A DNA stretch of 64,000 nt, taken from the NCBI GenBank assembly GCA_022821875.1, contig JAJECV010000111.1:1-64000 (forward strand). Reading direction: 5' to 3'. The notes under the pieces are model-generated. The model was not told the DNA's origin. It saw only the letters and a list, made by a program, of their open reading frames with translations, and did no database searches. The translations under genes were made by a program, and so were the position numbers. This document shows positions 11,001 through 19,723 of this stretch, piece by piece. Every line of letters starts with the position of its first letter. The first letter of the stretch is position 1. This stretch comes from Rhodothermales bacterium (GTDB lineage Bacteria > Bacteroidota > Rhodothermia > Rhodothermales > Bin80).

Positions 11001-12180
11001 GCCGGATGTTCCTACGGAACTCACCGTAGCGGCTTCCGGGCCGGCAGAGATCACGCTTTCCTGGACGGCTCCCTCGAATAATGGTGGAGCAGCAATTACG
11101 GGGTATCGTATTCAGGTCTCTTCGGATGCGGGCGGCACCTGGGCAGATCTGGTCAAAGACACCGAAAGCGCGGCCACCACCTATACGCATACGGGGCTGA
11201 CCGAGGGCGACAAAAGATCTTACCGCGTCTATGCGATCAATGCCGTTGGTGAAAGTGCGGATCCCTCCAATGTGGACCATGTGGTGATCTCCGTGCCGGA
11301 TGTGCCGACAGAACTCACCGCAACAGCTTCCGGGCAGACGGAGATCAACCTGTCCTGGACGGCACCCTCTAATCCCGGCGGAGCCCCTGTCAGCGGGTAT
11401 CACATTGAGATCTCTTCGGATGCAGGCGAGAGTTGGTCTGATCTCGTCCAGAACACAGAGGGCAGCGAGACCACCTATACGCATACGGGGCTTGCCCCCG
11501 AAACGACACGTCATTACCGCGCCCGTGCGATCAACCCGGTTGGATCAAGTGCGCCCTCCAATGTCGCCAGTGCCACGACAGAGGCGGCCTTGCGGGTACC
11601 CGGCATGCCGACCAGTGTGGAGGCGGTTGCCGAGGGGCAGGAAGCGGTGAACCTGTCCTGGTCCGCCCCGGTGGACGATGGGGGGACCCCCGTCACCGGC
11701 TATCAGGTTGAGATGTCCGAGGATGCCGGATTCACCTGGGAGAAGCTCGCCGACGTGACGGCCACGGCCTATCGCCATACATTCCCTCCCTCCGTCGCCA
11801 CCCGCTTTTACCGGGTGACGGCAAGGAATGCGGTGGGGCTCGGCATGTCCTCCGGGGCCATTCATGTCCTGCCGGATCCCACGACCTCCATAGAATCTCT
11901 GGGGGAGGAGATTCCGACGGACTTCGTGCTGGAGCAGAATTACCCGAATCCATTCAATCCGACGACGGCCATTGAATTTTCGCTGACCCGAACCGGACCG
12001 GTGACGCTCACCGTGTATGATTTGCTGGGGCAGAAGGTGCAGACCTTGCTGGATCGTGTGCAGCCTGCCGGTCGCCACAGTGTGCGGTTCAGCGGGGCAG
12101 GGCTGGCCAGTGACACCTATCTTTATATCCTTCAAACTGAAGAAGAGAGAGCCGTCAAAATGATGATGCTGCTGAAGTAG
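8059..12180 (+). CDS. Large secreted protein: ~6 Ig-like repeats, 5 fibronectin type III repeats, C-terminal T9SS sorting domain
   Basis: Six ~96-aa repeats 'PTVEITGVPxKINSTxxFTAxFTFSEDVTGF...GSRYSLVVTP'; five FN3 'LSWxAPSxxGGAxITGYQIE'; C-term 'LEQNYPNPFNPTTAIEFSLTRTG...YDLLGQKVQTLL'. Confidence 0.85.
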   Translation: MRLDFIGKLEDKILSVEGPVFSLSFFDDLPCTPPIFCRRYRWRDVADGWILAFAAAIFLLAGVAVPFATIQAAELISFPLHADKTGETEQHGDTVSGKYDQEVQGIRIHTPVDFRRSDHRRVDAAYAGKNRPLPVAQVAANQGGENEHVRTAGGAAASLDDSILEPHREPLIHLLPEQSSEAASHYRGSAPQVGAVPTVTISGLPEKINTTNKTHMLTFMFSEAVTGFEKSDIEVVGGVKGGFNRYLNQRRFDLTIFIFDTDDVTVTVKANSATGSDNQTGPATAVSATAVWDATAPTVEITGVPSKISSTANFTAAFNFSETVTEFVKADVMVSGGTKGGFSGSGSRYSLVVTPAGQSDVTVTVKANSATDGLNTGPASAVSATAVWEIARPPTVEITGVPANINSTAVITANFIFSEAVTGFVKGDATVSGGTKGSFSGSGSRYSLAITPAGGSDVTVTVKANSAIGSDGNITGPESAVSATAIWNTAPNLAITGVPDKINSMTAFTAMFTFSEDVTEFVKGDVTVSGGTKGAFSGNGSRYSLVVTPTGGVNVVVEVAANAATDGFNTGPATAVSATAIWDATAPTVAITGVPAKINSMTAFTATFTFSEDVTGFETGDVTVTGGMKSSFTGSRSSYSLEVTPAGGSNVTVEVAVNAATDGLNTGPASAVLATATWDAVALTVNITGVPDRINSTTDFTAVFTFSEDVTGFETGDVTVTGGTKGAFSGSGSRYSLVVTPTGGENVTVEVTANSITNGSNTGPESAVSATAIWNDIVTTVPEAPANLIATASGQTEITLSWNAPSDNGGAAITGYQIEVSPDAGDTWSDLEANTGSTATTYMHTGLTEGDTRHYRVSAINSVGTGMPSNVASATTEATAAPDSPTGFTAKASGPNAILLSWSAPSNHGGAVITGYQIEWSTDAGDTWSDLVADTRSTATTYTHTGLAAATRYDYRVSAINSVGAGTPSNVDNATTDSATVPDVPTELTVAASGPAEITLSWTAPSNNGGAAITGYRIQVSSDAGGTWADLVKDTESAATTYTHTGLTEGDKRSYRVYAINAVGESADPSNVDHVVISVPDVPTELTATASGQTEINLSWTAPSNPGGAPVSGYHIEISSDAGESWSDLVQNTEGSETTYTHTGLAPETTRHYRARAINPVGSSAPSNVASATTEAALRVPGMPTSVEAVAEGQEAVNLSWSAPVDDGGTPVTGYQVEMSEDAGFTWEKLADVTATAYRHTFPPSVATRFYRVTARNAVGLGMSSGAIHVLPDPTTSIESLGEEIPTDFVLEQNYPNPFNPTTAIEFSLTRTGPVTLTVYDLLGQKVQTLLDRVQPAGRHSVRFSGAGLASDTYLYILQTEEERAVKMMMLLK

Positions 12181-12369
12181 TCATTTCGCAGGTGTATTTC
12201 TGGAACGGAAGTATGAACGAAAAAGTGCAGGAGGTGGATATTTTGTCTGTGTTCCCATTTCGCTCACTGGAGTAGGTTTGCGTGTGTATTCAGATGAAAT
12301 TACCCGGGTATTCGCTTGCGTTTTAAGTTACACATGAAGGATAGGCTCAGAAAGAACAATGATGCTTGA

Positions 12370-12423
12370 GGTTGATCAGTAGATCGTCCCACCCGGACTT
12401 GGAAATAGGGCCGGTGTACTGGA
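12370..12423 (+). pseudogene. Remnant of a second ROK kinase gene 3' end
   Basis: gttgatcagtagatcgtcccacccggacttggaaatagggccggtgtactgg closely matches attgatcagtatattgttccgcccggacttggaagcagggccggtgtgctgg of the ROK gene (~7511-7561); Tyr codon replaced by TAG. Confidence 0.7.
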
Positions 12424-12560
12424 ATCGAAGAGATTCTTCCGGCAGTGTTCCATCTGTATTCTGGAGGTTATGTGAAGAAGTATATGACGAGGGATATGGC
12501 ACCGATTCATCAATTGTTTCGCTACCGAGCACCAAGGGTACATCCGATAAGGATGACAGA

Positions 12561-14327
12561 TCATAGATCCCTCTCTCGTTTGAGGCGAAGGGTTGGAGTT
12601 GATCCACGGGGACCGGACCATTCAGGGATGCGATGGTCATTGTACAGGCGTGTCCTCTGCAGGTCTAAAGCCAAAAATACGTCATCTAGTGAGGGGATAG
12701 ACTCCTTTAATGCGGGCAACCGGGCCTTTGCCTCCAGAAGAAACCGTTCCCTCGTTGCTGCTTCTTTGCGGTAGGCATTCTCCCACCAAGTCATAATCCG
12801 GTCCTGTGCTTCCCGGATGGTAATATTGTTGGGCAAATAGTCTCTCTTGCTGCGGTTGACCGTTTTGCTGGAAGGCATCAAATTCCAAAGATCGTCGCAT
12901 GGCCATACTGCCCAGGGCAGACAGTGGTCAATATCCATGTTTCCGGCCTGCAACTTCTTACCCGTCCATACGCAATGGATTGACTGAGTGTCCAGCAGTG
13001 CCAGCGCACGCTTACGGACTTCCAATTGATTGCGGTCAGGTTCATAGGGACGCATCAGTCGCCTTAGTTTCAGTTCGTCTACCTGTCTGTTCTGTCGCTC
13101 CGCATATCGGCGTATCAGCCGGATCCATTCCTCAACCAGAGCGGGTTCAATCCACACATTATACCGCAGGAGTGCCTGCCAGAGGTGAATGGGGACGGTC
13201 ATTTCTCCGAACTGCGAAAAATACTCCTCGTTCAGTGTGATGGAACGGCGGACTTTGAGACGCTTCTTGGTTACCCTGAAAATCGGCCGCCCATCCGGAT
13301 AATTGAGATGTTTCACTGGCATTTTTGCAATTGTTGCCGCGGCATCTCGAATGGATTTTGTCAAATCCATCCCGCGGTCAGAATGCAGTGATGCGCCGGT
13401 TCGGAGTTGGGTAACATCCTGTGGGTTTGGGATAAACTTTTCGAGATCATCTTTGACAAATCCGATGCGCTGACCACCGGATTCATTGTCCGGTCTCTGG
13501 GGCATGTCTTCGTTCAGTAAAGGGAGATAGAGCTGGATCCAGGAAAGCGCTACCGCTCCCAGCGGGATTGCCACCTGATCCGGGCCGGATTCACGCGCCA
13601 AACCAGGCGAAATGCTGGCCACTCTGCACAGAGATCGAAGCAGTGCAAGCTTGTAGGTCGAAGATTTATCATCAAGCAGTACGATCCGCCGAACAAGCGG
13701 CAATGCGCCCGTACCGTCATCCGGCAGACGGACGATGATATGGTGCCATTTTACACCCGGCCGTCCAAGTAAGTCCTCCACTTCCTGAGTAAATTCAACA
13801 TAGGCACCGTGTCCCTGTGCAAGCGCTTCAATTTCAGAAACAGAAGTCGGGTGCATCCCTCGATGGGACTCGCACGGTGTGCGCAGTGTGAATGCGATGA
13901 TCCCCCGAGGTTTCAGGAGGGTGATCAGTTTCCGAAAGCTTCGTTCACGCTGCGTTTCGGGAATGAACATCCAAACCGCATTCAGCAGGATCAGATCAAA
14001 TGACATGCCACTCACGACACCTGTCTTTTTAAGGTCGGGCAGCCGGTCTTCCACTAAGGTAAAGGGGGGCTTAGAATCATGCAGTTTGGCCTTGGCTGCC
14101 TGATATAGCTGTGGGTCAGGCTCCACTGCACACACACTGTGTCCCTTCGACGCAAACCAAGCCGCATCCCGGCCACTGCCGGTACCGATATCCAGAATGC
14201 AGGCACGCTCCTTCGGAATATAAGGATCCAGCCAGGCATTGAGTTTTCCGGTATCAACGGAATCGTAACCGGCCGCACGCTGCCTAATGTCAGACTCCGA
14301 AAATAAATCAGCCTCAATGCGGTTCAT
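12561..14327 (-). CDS. Fusion protein: N-terminal class I SAM methyltransferase domain + C-terminal HNH endonuclease domain
   Basis: ILDIGTGSGRDAAWFASKGHSVCAVEPD (SAM motif I/II); CVWTGKKLQAGNMDIDHCLPWAVWPCDDLWNLMPSSKTVNRSKRDYLP (HNH). Confidence 0.8.
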   Translation of the reverse strand: MNRIEADLFSESDIRQRAAGYDSVDTGKLNAWLDPYIPKERACILDIGTGSGRDAAWFASKGHSVCAVEPDPQLYQAAKAKLHDSKPPFTLVEDRLPDLKKTGVVSGMSFDLILLNAVWMFIPETQRERSFRKLITLLKPRGIIAFTLRTPCESHRGMHPTSVSEIEALAQGHGAYVEFTQEVEDLLGRPGVKWHHIIVRLPDDGTGALPLVRRIVLLDDKSSTYKLALLRSLCRVASISPGLARESGPDQVAIPLGAVALSWIQLYLPLLNEDMPQRPDNESGGQRIGFVKDDLEKFIPNPQDVTQLRTGASLHSDRGMDLTKSIRDAAATIAKMPVKHLNYPDGRPIFRVTKKRLKVRRSITLNEEYFSQFGEMTVPIHLWQALLRYNVWIEPALVEEWIRLIRRYAERQNRQVDELKLRRLMRPYEPDRNQLEVRKRALALLDTQSIHCVWTGKKLQAGNMDIDHCLPWAVWPCDDLWNLMPSSKTVNRSKRDYLPNNITIREAQDRIMTWWENAYRKEAATRERFLLEAKARLPALKESIPSLDDVFLALDLQRTRLYNDHRIPEWSGPRGSTPTLRLKRERDL

Positions 14328-14389
14328 GCAGAATCTTTATTTTCGGGCTATTTTTTCAGACACGAAGCAGGTAATACTGAAAATCAGGT

Positions 14390-15037
14390 TCATTGCCGGG
14401 CTTTTGCAATACTGGCATGCAGGGTGCGGGCATGTTCGGTAAGTATGGAGAGTTGACCACTTTGAACCGCTTCCGTGTCAAATAAAGCATTGCCTAATCC
14501 CACGGCAGCAGCACCTGCACGGATCCATTCCCCTGCATTTTCAGGAGTCACTCCCCCTGTGGGCACCAGCTTTAAATGTGGCAGCGGGGCTAAAATTGCC
14601 CGGATATAGCCGAGCCCCAGCTGTCCTGCAGGAAAAACCTTCACCATATCTGCGCCATATTCGTGAGCGATTTGTATTTCGGTAGGAGTCAGTGCACCTG
14701 GCAGAACGGGTAATCCATGCGCATGTCCGGCATGGATCACATCTTTTCTGGTGATCGGGCACACAATAAAGTCTGCTCCCGCAGCAGCGGCAGCATGTGC
14801 CTGCTTTTCGGTAATTACGGATCCTGCTCCAATCAGGATTTCAGCATCGCAGGATTTCCGGAGTGTCTCTATAGAGGTCAGTGCATCTGGCGTTGTGAGC
14901 GTAATTTCAAGGACTGTGACACCTCCATGTATGAGGGCATCCACCGCTGGCTTGAGCGGTAATGCTTCTTGAAGACGCAAAACCGCGATTGCACCGGAGG
15001 TGATCAGTTTTTTTGTCAGCAGGCTACGATTTTCCAT
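14390..15037 (-). CDS. eda: KDPG/KHG aldolase (2-dehydro-3-deoxyphosphogluconate aldolase)
   Basis: VLEITLTTPDALTSIETL, IGAGSVITEKQAHAAAAAGADFIVCP, VKVFPAGQLG, LVPTGGVTPEN. Confidence 0.9.
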   Translation of the reverse strand: MENRSLLTKKLITSGAIAVLRLQEALPLKPAVDALIHGGVTVLEITLTTPDALTSIETLRKSCDAEILIGAGSVITEKQAHAAAAAGADFIVCPITRKDVIHAGHAHGLPVLPGALTPTEIQIAHEYGADMVKVFPAGQLGLGYIRAILAPLPHLKLVPTGGVTPENAGEWIRAGAAAVGLGNALFDTEAVQSGQLSILTEHARTLHASIAKARQ

Positions 15038-15172
15038 CTTTTATCGCAAAATTATGAAGCCTTTTCTGCTTCGTCTCGTATACGGCTCAGGCAGATCTGC
15101 CCGTAGATTTTCATTGAATATACGGGTACAGATCTGATCATTGCGAACGGCCTCCAGATTTACTCATTCTGA

Positions 15173-16726
15173 GTGTCTGGACGTTCTTATCAAATTCCCC
15201 AAAATACGGTTATCATGGATTATCTAGCTTCAATCGCAGGACCCGGTGCAGAGACACACCGAGAAACAATGAACAGCTCATTGAATCCCGGATTTTTGGC
15301 AGAACTTGCACAGCAGGCCAGTGCACTTGATCCCACTCAGGAGGAGCTGGAAGAGCTCTTCACGAAAACAGGGAATTACGCCCGGCAGCACCTTGCAACG
15401 GTACGTGAAACTCCTGCCTATGTAAAATCGAAGGAGCGGAGTGTGGGATTATTGTCCTCCCCCATCGGTGAGGAAGGGATTTCATTGGATGAGGCGCTGC
15501 AACTTCTGTATGATTTTGTCGACCATGAGGGCCTTAACTCGGGATCTCCCCGATACCTTGGCTATATTCCGTCCGGGGGGCTGGTACACTCTGCGTTTGG
15601 GGATTTTCTTGCAGCAGTTGGTGGGCGATATGCTGGCGTGTTCCATTCTTCTCCCGGTGCTGTTCGCATGGAAAATATGCTGATTCGCTGGATGGCTCAG
15701 ATTGTGGGCTATCCCAGAGGTGCCGGCGGCTATCTCGCATCGGGTGGAAGCATCGCCAATTTATCGGCGGTCATTACTGCACGGGAAGCATCAGGGCTCC
15801 GCGGTGCCGATTATGATCGTGCGGTGATTTATATGACCGCACACACCCACCACTGTGTGGACAAAGCCCTCCGAATTGCAGGAATGGGAAGTTCAATACG
15901 CCGCAGGGTTGCAGAAGACGGTCATTGCCGCATGTCACCTGACGCACTTGAGAAAACCATTGTGGCCGATAAGGCATCCGGGCTGAACCCGTGGCTGATT
16001 GTTGGTTCCGCAGGGACCACCAACACGGGAACCGTGGATCCTCTAAGTGAGATTGCCTCTATTGCCCGTTCGCATCATTTATGGTTTCATGTTGATGGTG
16101 CGTACGGTGCTTTTTTTGCACTCTGCCCAGAGGGGCAGGAGGTTCTTTCCGGGATCAATCAATCCAATTCTTTGGTGCTGGATCCTCATAAAACGCTATT
16201 CCTGCCGTTTGGCACAGGTGCGCTTTTGGTACGTGATCAGGAATTTCTTGGGCCTGCCCATGGTGGTCGAGGGGAGTACATGCTGGACATGGATTCGGAT
16301 GCTCATGAACTATCTCCGGCGTATCTGTCTCCCGAATTATCCAAGCATTTTCGCGGGCTTCGTATGTGGCTGCCACTCAAACTATTGGGGGTTGCACCGT
16401 TCCGTGCGGCTTTGTCAGAGAAGATACATCTGGCCAGATATGCATATGAGCGTCTGAGGGAATTTGAGGGATTTCAGGTTGGTTCGTACCCTGATTTATC
16501 TATTGTAACGTTCCGATACGTTCCTGAGAAAGGAGACGCGAACGAATTCAATCTTGCTTTGGTGAATCGTTTACATCAGGATGGCCGGGCTTTCTTAACC
16601 TCCACGCGAATTCGGGGAACCATTGTCTTGCGCTTAGCGATTGTGTCATTCCGGACGCATCTGGAGGACATCAACGAAACGCTTGAGATCCTGTGTGATC
16701 ATGTGAATGCTCTGAAAGAGAAGTGA
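15173..16726 (+). CDS. Pyridoxal phosphate-dependent decarboxylase (aromatic-L-amino-acid decarboxylase group); true start may be the ATG near 15215 or 15270
   Basis: Group II decarboxylase features: SPRYLGYIPSGG, YLASGGSIANLSAV, HVDGAYGAFF, SLVLDPHKTLFLPFG. Confidence 0.85.
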   Translation: MSGRSYQIPQNTVIMDYLASIAGPGAETHRETMNSSLNPGFLAELAQQASALDPTQEELEELFTKTGNYARQHLATVRETPAYVKSKERSVGLLSSPIGEEGISLDEALQLLYDFVDHEGLNSGSPRYLGYIPSGGLVHSAFGDFLAAVGGRYAGVFHSSPGAVRMENMLIRWMAQIVGYPRGAGGYLASGGSIANLSAVITAREASGLRGADYDRAVIYMTAHTHHCVDKALRIAGMGSSIRRRVAEDGHCRMSPDALEKTIVADKASGLNPWLIVGSAGTTNTGTVDPLSEIASIARSHHLWFHVDGAYGAFFALCPEGQEVLSGINQSNSLVLDPHKTLFLPFGTGALLVRDQEFLGPAHGGRGEYMLDMDSDAHELSPAYLSPELSKHFRGLRMWLPLKLLGVAPFRAALSEKIHLARYAYERLREFEGFQVGSYPDLSIVTFRYVPEKGDANEFNLALVNRLHQDGRAFLTSTRIRGTIVLRLAIVSFRTHLEDINETLEILCDHVNALKEK

Positions 16727-16917
16727 CCACACCGAGGCTTTAATATCTTGGTAAAACTCGGTTGAGCAGGTACAGTGAGTATCGGTGCAGGGGTTTTCAG
16801 GAACTCTTGCGGGTAACTGTAAAGTGCCACCGGTCGGATTTCGCTGGACAAAATAAAAGAGTTCCAGTCTGCATCATAGATCTTCTGACGCAAAGAGGAT
16901 CTTTTTGTCGTCTGTTC

Positions 16918-17184
16918 TTATTGCTCAGCGAAGAAGGTGGCATAGACCAAGATGAGTAAGATTGATCCACCGAATAGCCCGATCATCCATATCAATATAC
17001 TGTACTTGCTGTTTTGGGCATCCAGCTTTGCATTTGTAGATTCGGTGAATGTATCCAACTTTGCATTTGTGGATTCGGTGAATGAAGAGATCCCCGCGCT
17101 AAGAATTTCGAGCCTCGCCAGCACGGCTTCCTTGAACCCTTCCATTTGGGCTCCGAATTGGGAAATGTTGTTAACTCCTAACAT
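16918..17184 (-). CDS. Small coiled-coil + C-terminal TM protein, tandem paralogue 4
   Basis: MLGVNNISQFGAQMEGFKEAVLARLEILSAGI...TESTNAKLD...ILIWMIGLFGGSILLILVYATFFAEQ. Confidence 0.75.
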   Translation of the reverse strand: MLGVNNISQFGAQMEGFKEAVLARLEILSAGISSFTESTNAKLDTFTESTNAKLDAQNSKYSILIWMIGLFGGSILLILVYATFFAEQ

Positions 17185-17261
17185 GGTGTAGTGGGGCAGT
17201 TGGTCAGATTTCTGAAACCATCAATATTTTCTAATTGATCGAGACCGCGCCACTGTTACTA

Positions 17262-17528
17262 TTATTGTTCAGCGAAGAAGGTGGCATAGACCAAGATGAG
17301 CAAGATTGATCCACCGAATAGCCCGATCATCCATATTAATATATTGTACTTGCTGTTTTGGGCATCCAACTTTGCATTTGTAGATTCGGTGAACGCATCC
17401 ATCTTAGCATTTGTGGATTCAGTGAACGAAGCGATCCCCGCACTAAGAATTTCGAGCCTCGCCAGCACGGCTTCCTTGAACCCTTCCATTTGGGCTCCGA
17501 ATTGGGAAATGTTGTTAATTCCCGACAT
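17262..17528 (-). CDS. Small coiled-coil + C-terminal TM protein, tandem paralogue 3
   Basis: 88 aa, nearly identical to neighbouring paralogues; 344-bp periodic spacing. Confidence 0.75.
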   Translation of the reverse strand: MSGINNISQFGAQMEGFKEAVLARLEILSAGIASFTESTNAKMDAFTESTNAKLDAQNSKYNILIWMIGLFGGSILLILVYATFFAEQ

Positions 17529-17605
17529 GGTGTAATGGGGCAGTTGGTCAGATTTCTGAAACCATCAATATTTTCTAATTGATTGAGACCGCGCCACTGT
17601 TACTA

Positions 17606-17872
17606 TTATTGTTCAGCAAAGAAGGTGGCATAGACCAAGATGAGCAAGATTGATCCACCGAATAGCCCAATCATCCATATTAATATATTGTACTTGCTGT
17701 TTTGGGCATCCATCTTTGTATCTATAGATTCGGAGAACGCATCCAACTTTGCATTTGTGGATTCAGTGAACGAAGCGATCCCCGCATTAAGAATTTCGAG
17801 CCTCGCCAGCACGGCTTCCTTGAACCCTTCCATTTGGGCTCCGAATTGAGAAATGTTGTTAATTCCTGACAT
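17606..17872 (-). CDS. Small coiled-coil + C-terminal TM protein, tandem paralogue 2
   Basis: ORF extends to 17926, but the MSGINN start conserved in the paralogues is at 17872. Confidence 0.75.
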   Translation of the reverse strand: MSGINNISQFGAQMEGFKEAVLARLEILNAGIASFTESTNAKLDAFSESIDTKMDAQNSKYNILIWMIGLFGGSILLILVYATFFAEQ

Positions 17873-17952
17873 GGTGTAATGGGGCAGTTGGTCAGATTTT
17901 TCAAAACATAAACATCGCCTAATCAATCAAGGCCACACCACCGTTACTATTA

Positions 17953-18363
17953 TTATTCAGCAAAGAAGGTGGCATAGGTCAGGATAAGTGAGATTAATCC
18001 ACCGAATAGACCAATCATCCATAGTAATATATTGTACTTGCTGTTTTGGGCATCCAACTTTGCATTTGTGGATTCGTTAAGCGCGTCCATCTTTGTATTT
18101 GTAGACTCGGTGAGCGCATCTATCTTTATATTTGTAGATTCGGTGAGCGCATCTATCTTTATATTTGTAGATTCGAGCCTCGCTAATACGGCTTCCTTGA
18201 AGCCTTCCATTTGGGCTCCGAACTGAGAAATGTTGTTAATTCCTGACATGGTGTAAATATCGTTGGTTGCTTCATGAACTTCGTCTATAGACACTTCTTC
18301 TCCCTCCGTTAATTTCCGAAAAAAAGAGAAGAGACGTACCGTTTCCGGTCGTTGTTCCGACAT
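17953..18363 (-). CDS. Coiled-coil + C-terminal TM protein, longest tandem paralogue (N-terminal extension, extra hendecad repeats)
   Basis: Unique N-term MSEQRPETVRLFSFFRKLTEGEEVSIDEVHEATNDIYT fused to MSGINNISQF...; repeated 11-mer ALTESTNIKID. Confidence 0.7.
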   Translation of the reverse strand: MSEQRPETVRLFSFFRKLTEGEEVSIDEVHEATNDIYTMSGINNISQFGAQMEGFKEAVLARLESTNIKIDALTESTNIKIDALTESTNTKMDALNESTNAKLDAQNSKYNILLWMIGLFGGLISLILTYATFFAE

Positions 18364-18769
18364 GTTCTTCAGATAGTAAGGTTTGTTGAAAACTGGATTT
18401 TAGCCGTTTCCGGCAGAGCCATTGGCGAACTTTCGCTTTAGTTCTCACCTTACGACATAAAAATCCGGGGGTTCCAGAAAGATCCTTTTTTCGCAATATC
18501 AGAGGAATATAAGCACTACGAAGGGAAAATTGCCACACCGTTTGCACCTATCCGTCCAAAGTGCACTTCGCTCAATTCGGATGATCTCCGAGAGGGCATC
18601 CGCCTTTCCTGTGAATCCGCCAAGACCTAGTTCCGGAATCGTCCATATATGAACCTGGAGCAGTTGCAGCCGAAATCCATCTAATTCAACAGGTTCATCC
18701 GTCTCTTTCGCATCCAGTCTTGACAAAGAGCAATCAGCATTTCATTTGACCTCAAAACCCCGTTACGTC

Positions 18770-19022
18770 TCTGCAAAACCAATGGAGGATTCGCTTAGAG
18801 GAGCGCGTAATCGCCGCTTTCCAGGGCATCCCCACAGATCCGAAAACATCAATGCTGACACCAGCCCTCACACCTGATGGCGAGGAGTCAACCGATCATT
18901 TGAACCGCGGATCGTACGTTTCCGTCACGATTACAGTCAAAGGGGAACCCGCTTTCGTGCCAAAAATATCAGCGGATGGATCAATCGTAATGTTGGTCAG
19001 TTTGAAAGTCAAAGATCCGTAA
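18770..19022 (+). pseudogene. Possible C-terminal gene fragment without an obvious start
   Basis: Open frame ...LQNQWRIRLEERVIAAFQGIPTDPKTSMLTPALTPDGEESTDHLNRGSYVSVTITVKGEPAFVPKISADGSIVMLVSLKVKDP*; protein-like composition, not in the ORF track, no clear start codon. Confidence 0.25.
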
Positions 19023-19160
19023 ATATGCACCCTGCTCATCCGCATGTTGCCTGCGGGGGATCTGTGGTTTCGGCTGAGTAGAAGCGGACCAGCTTCGTCA
19101 TTGACGATTCTGACAGATGTCTTTACCTTTAAAGCTTACTTGAGGGTCGGAGACAGTGAA

Positions 19161-19526
19161 ATGTTGAACATGAAGTTTTCCCGCCGGAAGGCATCCGTTT
19201 TATTGGCAGGTGTACTTATCGTAGGAGGCTTGTTTTCGCCTCTGACGCATCTGGTGTACATGGCTGCAAGCGATATGTATGCCCCGATGCATGGGGCAAG
19301 CCATAAAACGGCCCACGGAGAAGGTTATCAAGATGCGCATGAGGGGCATGATGCATGTCCATATCTGGCACTCTTTGCTGTGCCCCTGATTGGGGATCTT
19401 GCACAACCCGTTACTTCTCCAACGTATGACCCGGTTGCCGAGACGCTTGTTCAACATACTGCGACTCAGTGGCAGCCCGCCCCCTCCAAATCCCATCTGG
19501 CCCGAGGCCCTCCGCACAATTCGTGA
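19161..19526 (+). CDS. Small His-rich membrane/secreted protein, putative metal-related
   Basis: N-terminal TM/signal MKFSRRKASVLLAGVLIVGGLFSPL, then MYAPMHGASHKTAHGEGYQDAHEGHDACPY; directly upstream of the MbnP/MbnH-like genes. Confidence 0.5.
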   Translation: MLNMKFSRRKASVLLAGVLIVGGLFSPLTHLVYMAASDMYAPMHGASHKTAHGEGYQDAHEGHDACPYLALFAVPLIGDLAQPVTSPTYDPVAETLVQHTATQWQPAPSKSHLARGPPHNS

Positions 19527-19723
19527 CCTGCGAATTGGATCTTCAGATTTGTGCAGAAGGTCTACGCACATTCTGTATTAGTTGTCTTCGTCCACCGGTA
19601 CGTGATTTCGAGCATCCGCTTGTTTGAAAGTACCCTTGCAGGTCATTGTACCCAGCTTTGCTTGAGCGCACCGAATTCGGTGCGAAGTACGAATTGTGCA
19701 CACTTTAACAATTGACCGAACGA

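Noticed and set aside
10420-11514. 364-aa minus-strand ORF
   Set aside because: Antisense shadow of the FN3 repeats; Arg/Gly/Cys-rich with repeated pattern mirroring the sense repeats
16918-18363. CRISPR-like regular repeats
   Set aside because: Unit is ~344 bp and protein coding; not short direct repeats with unique spacers
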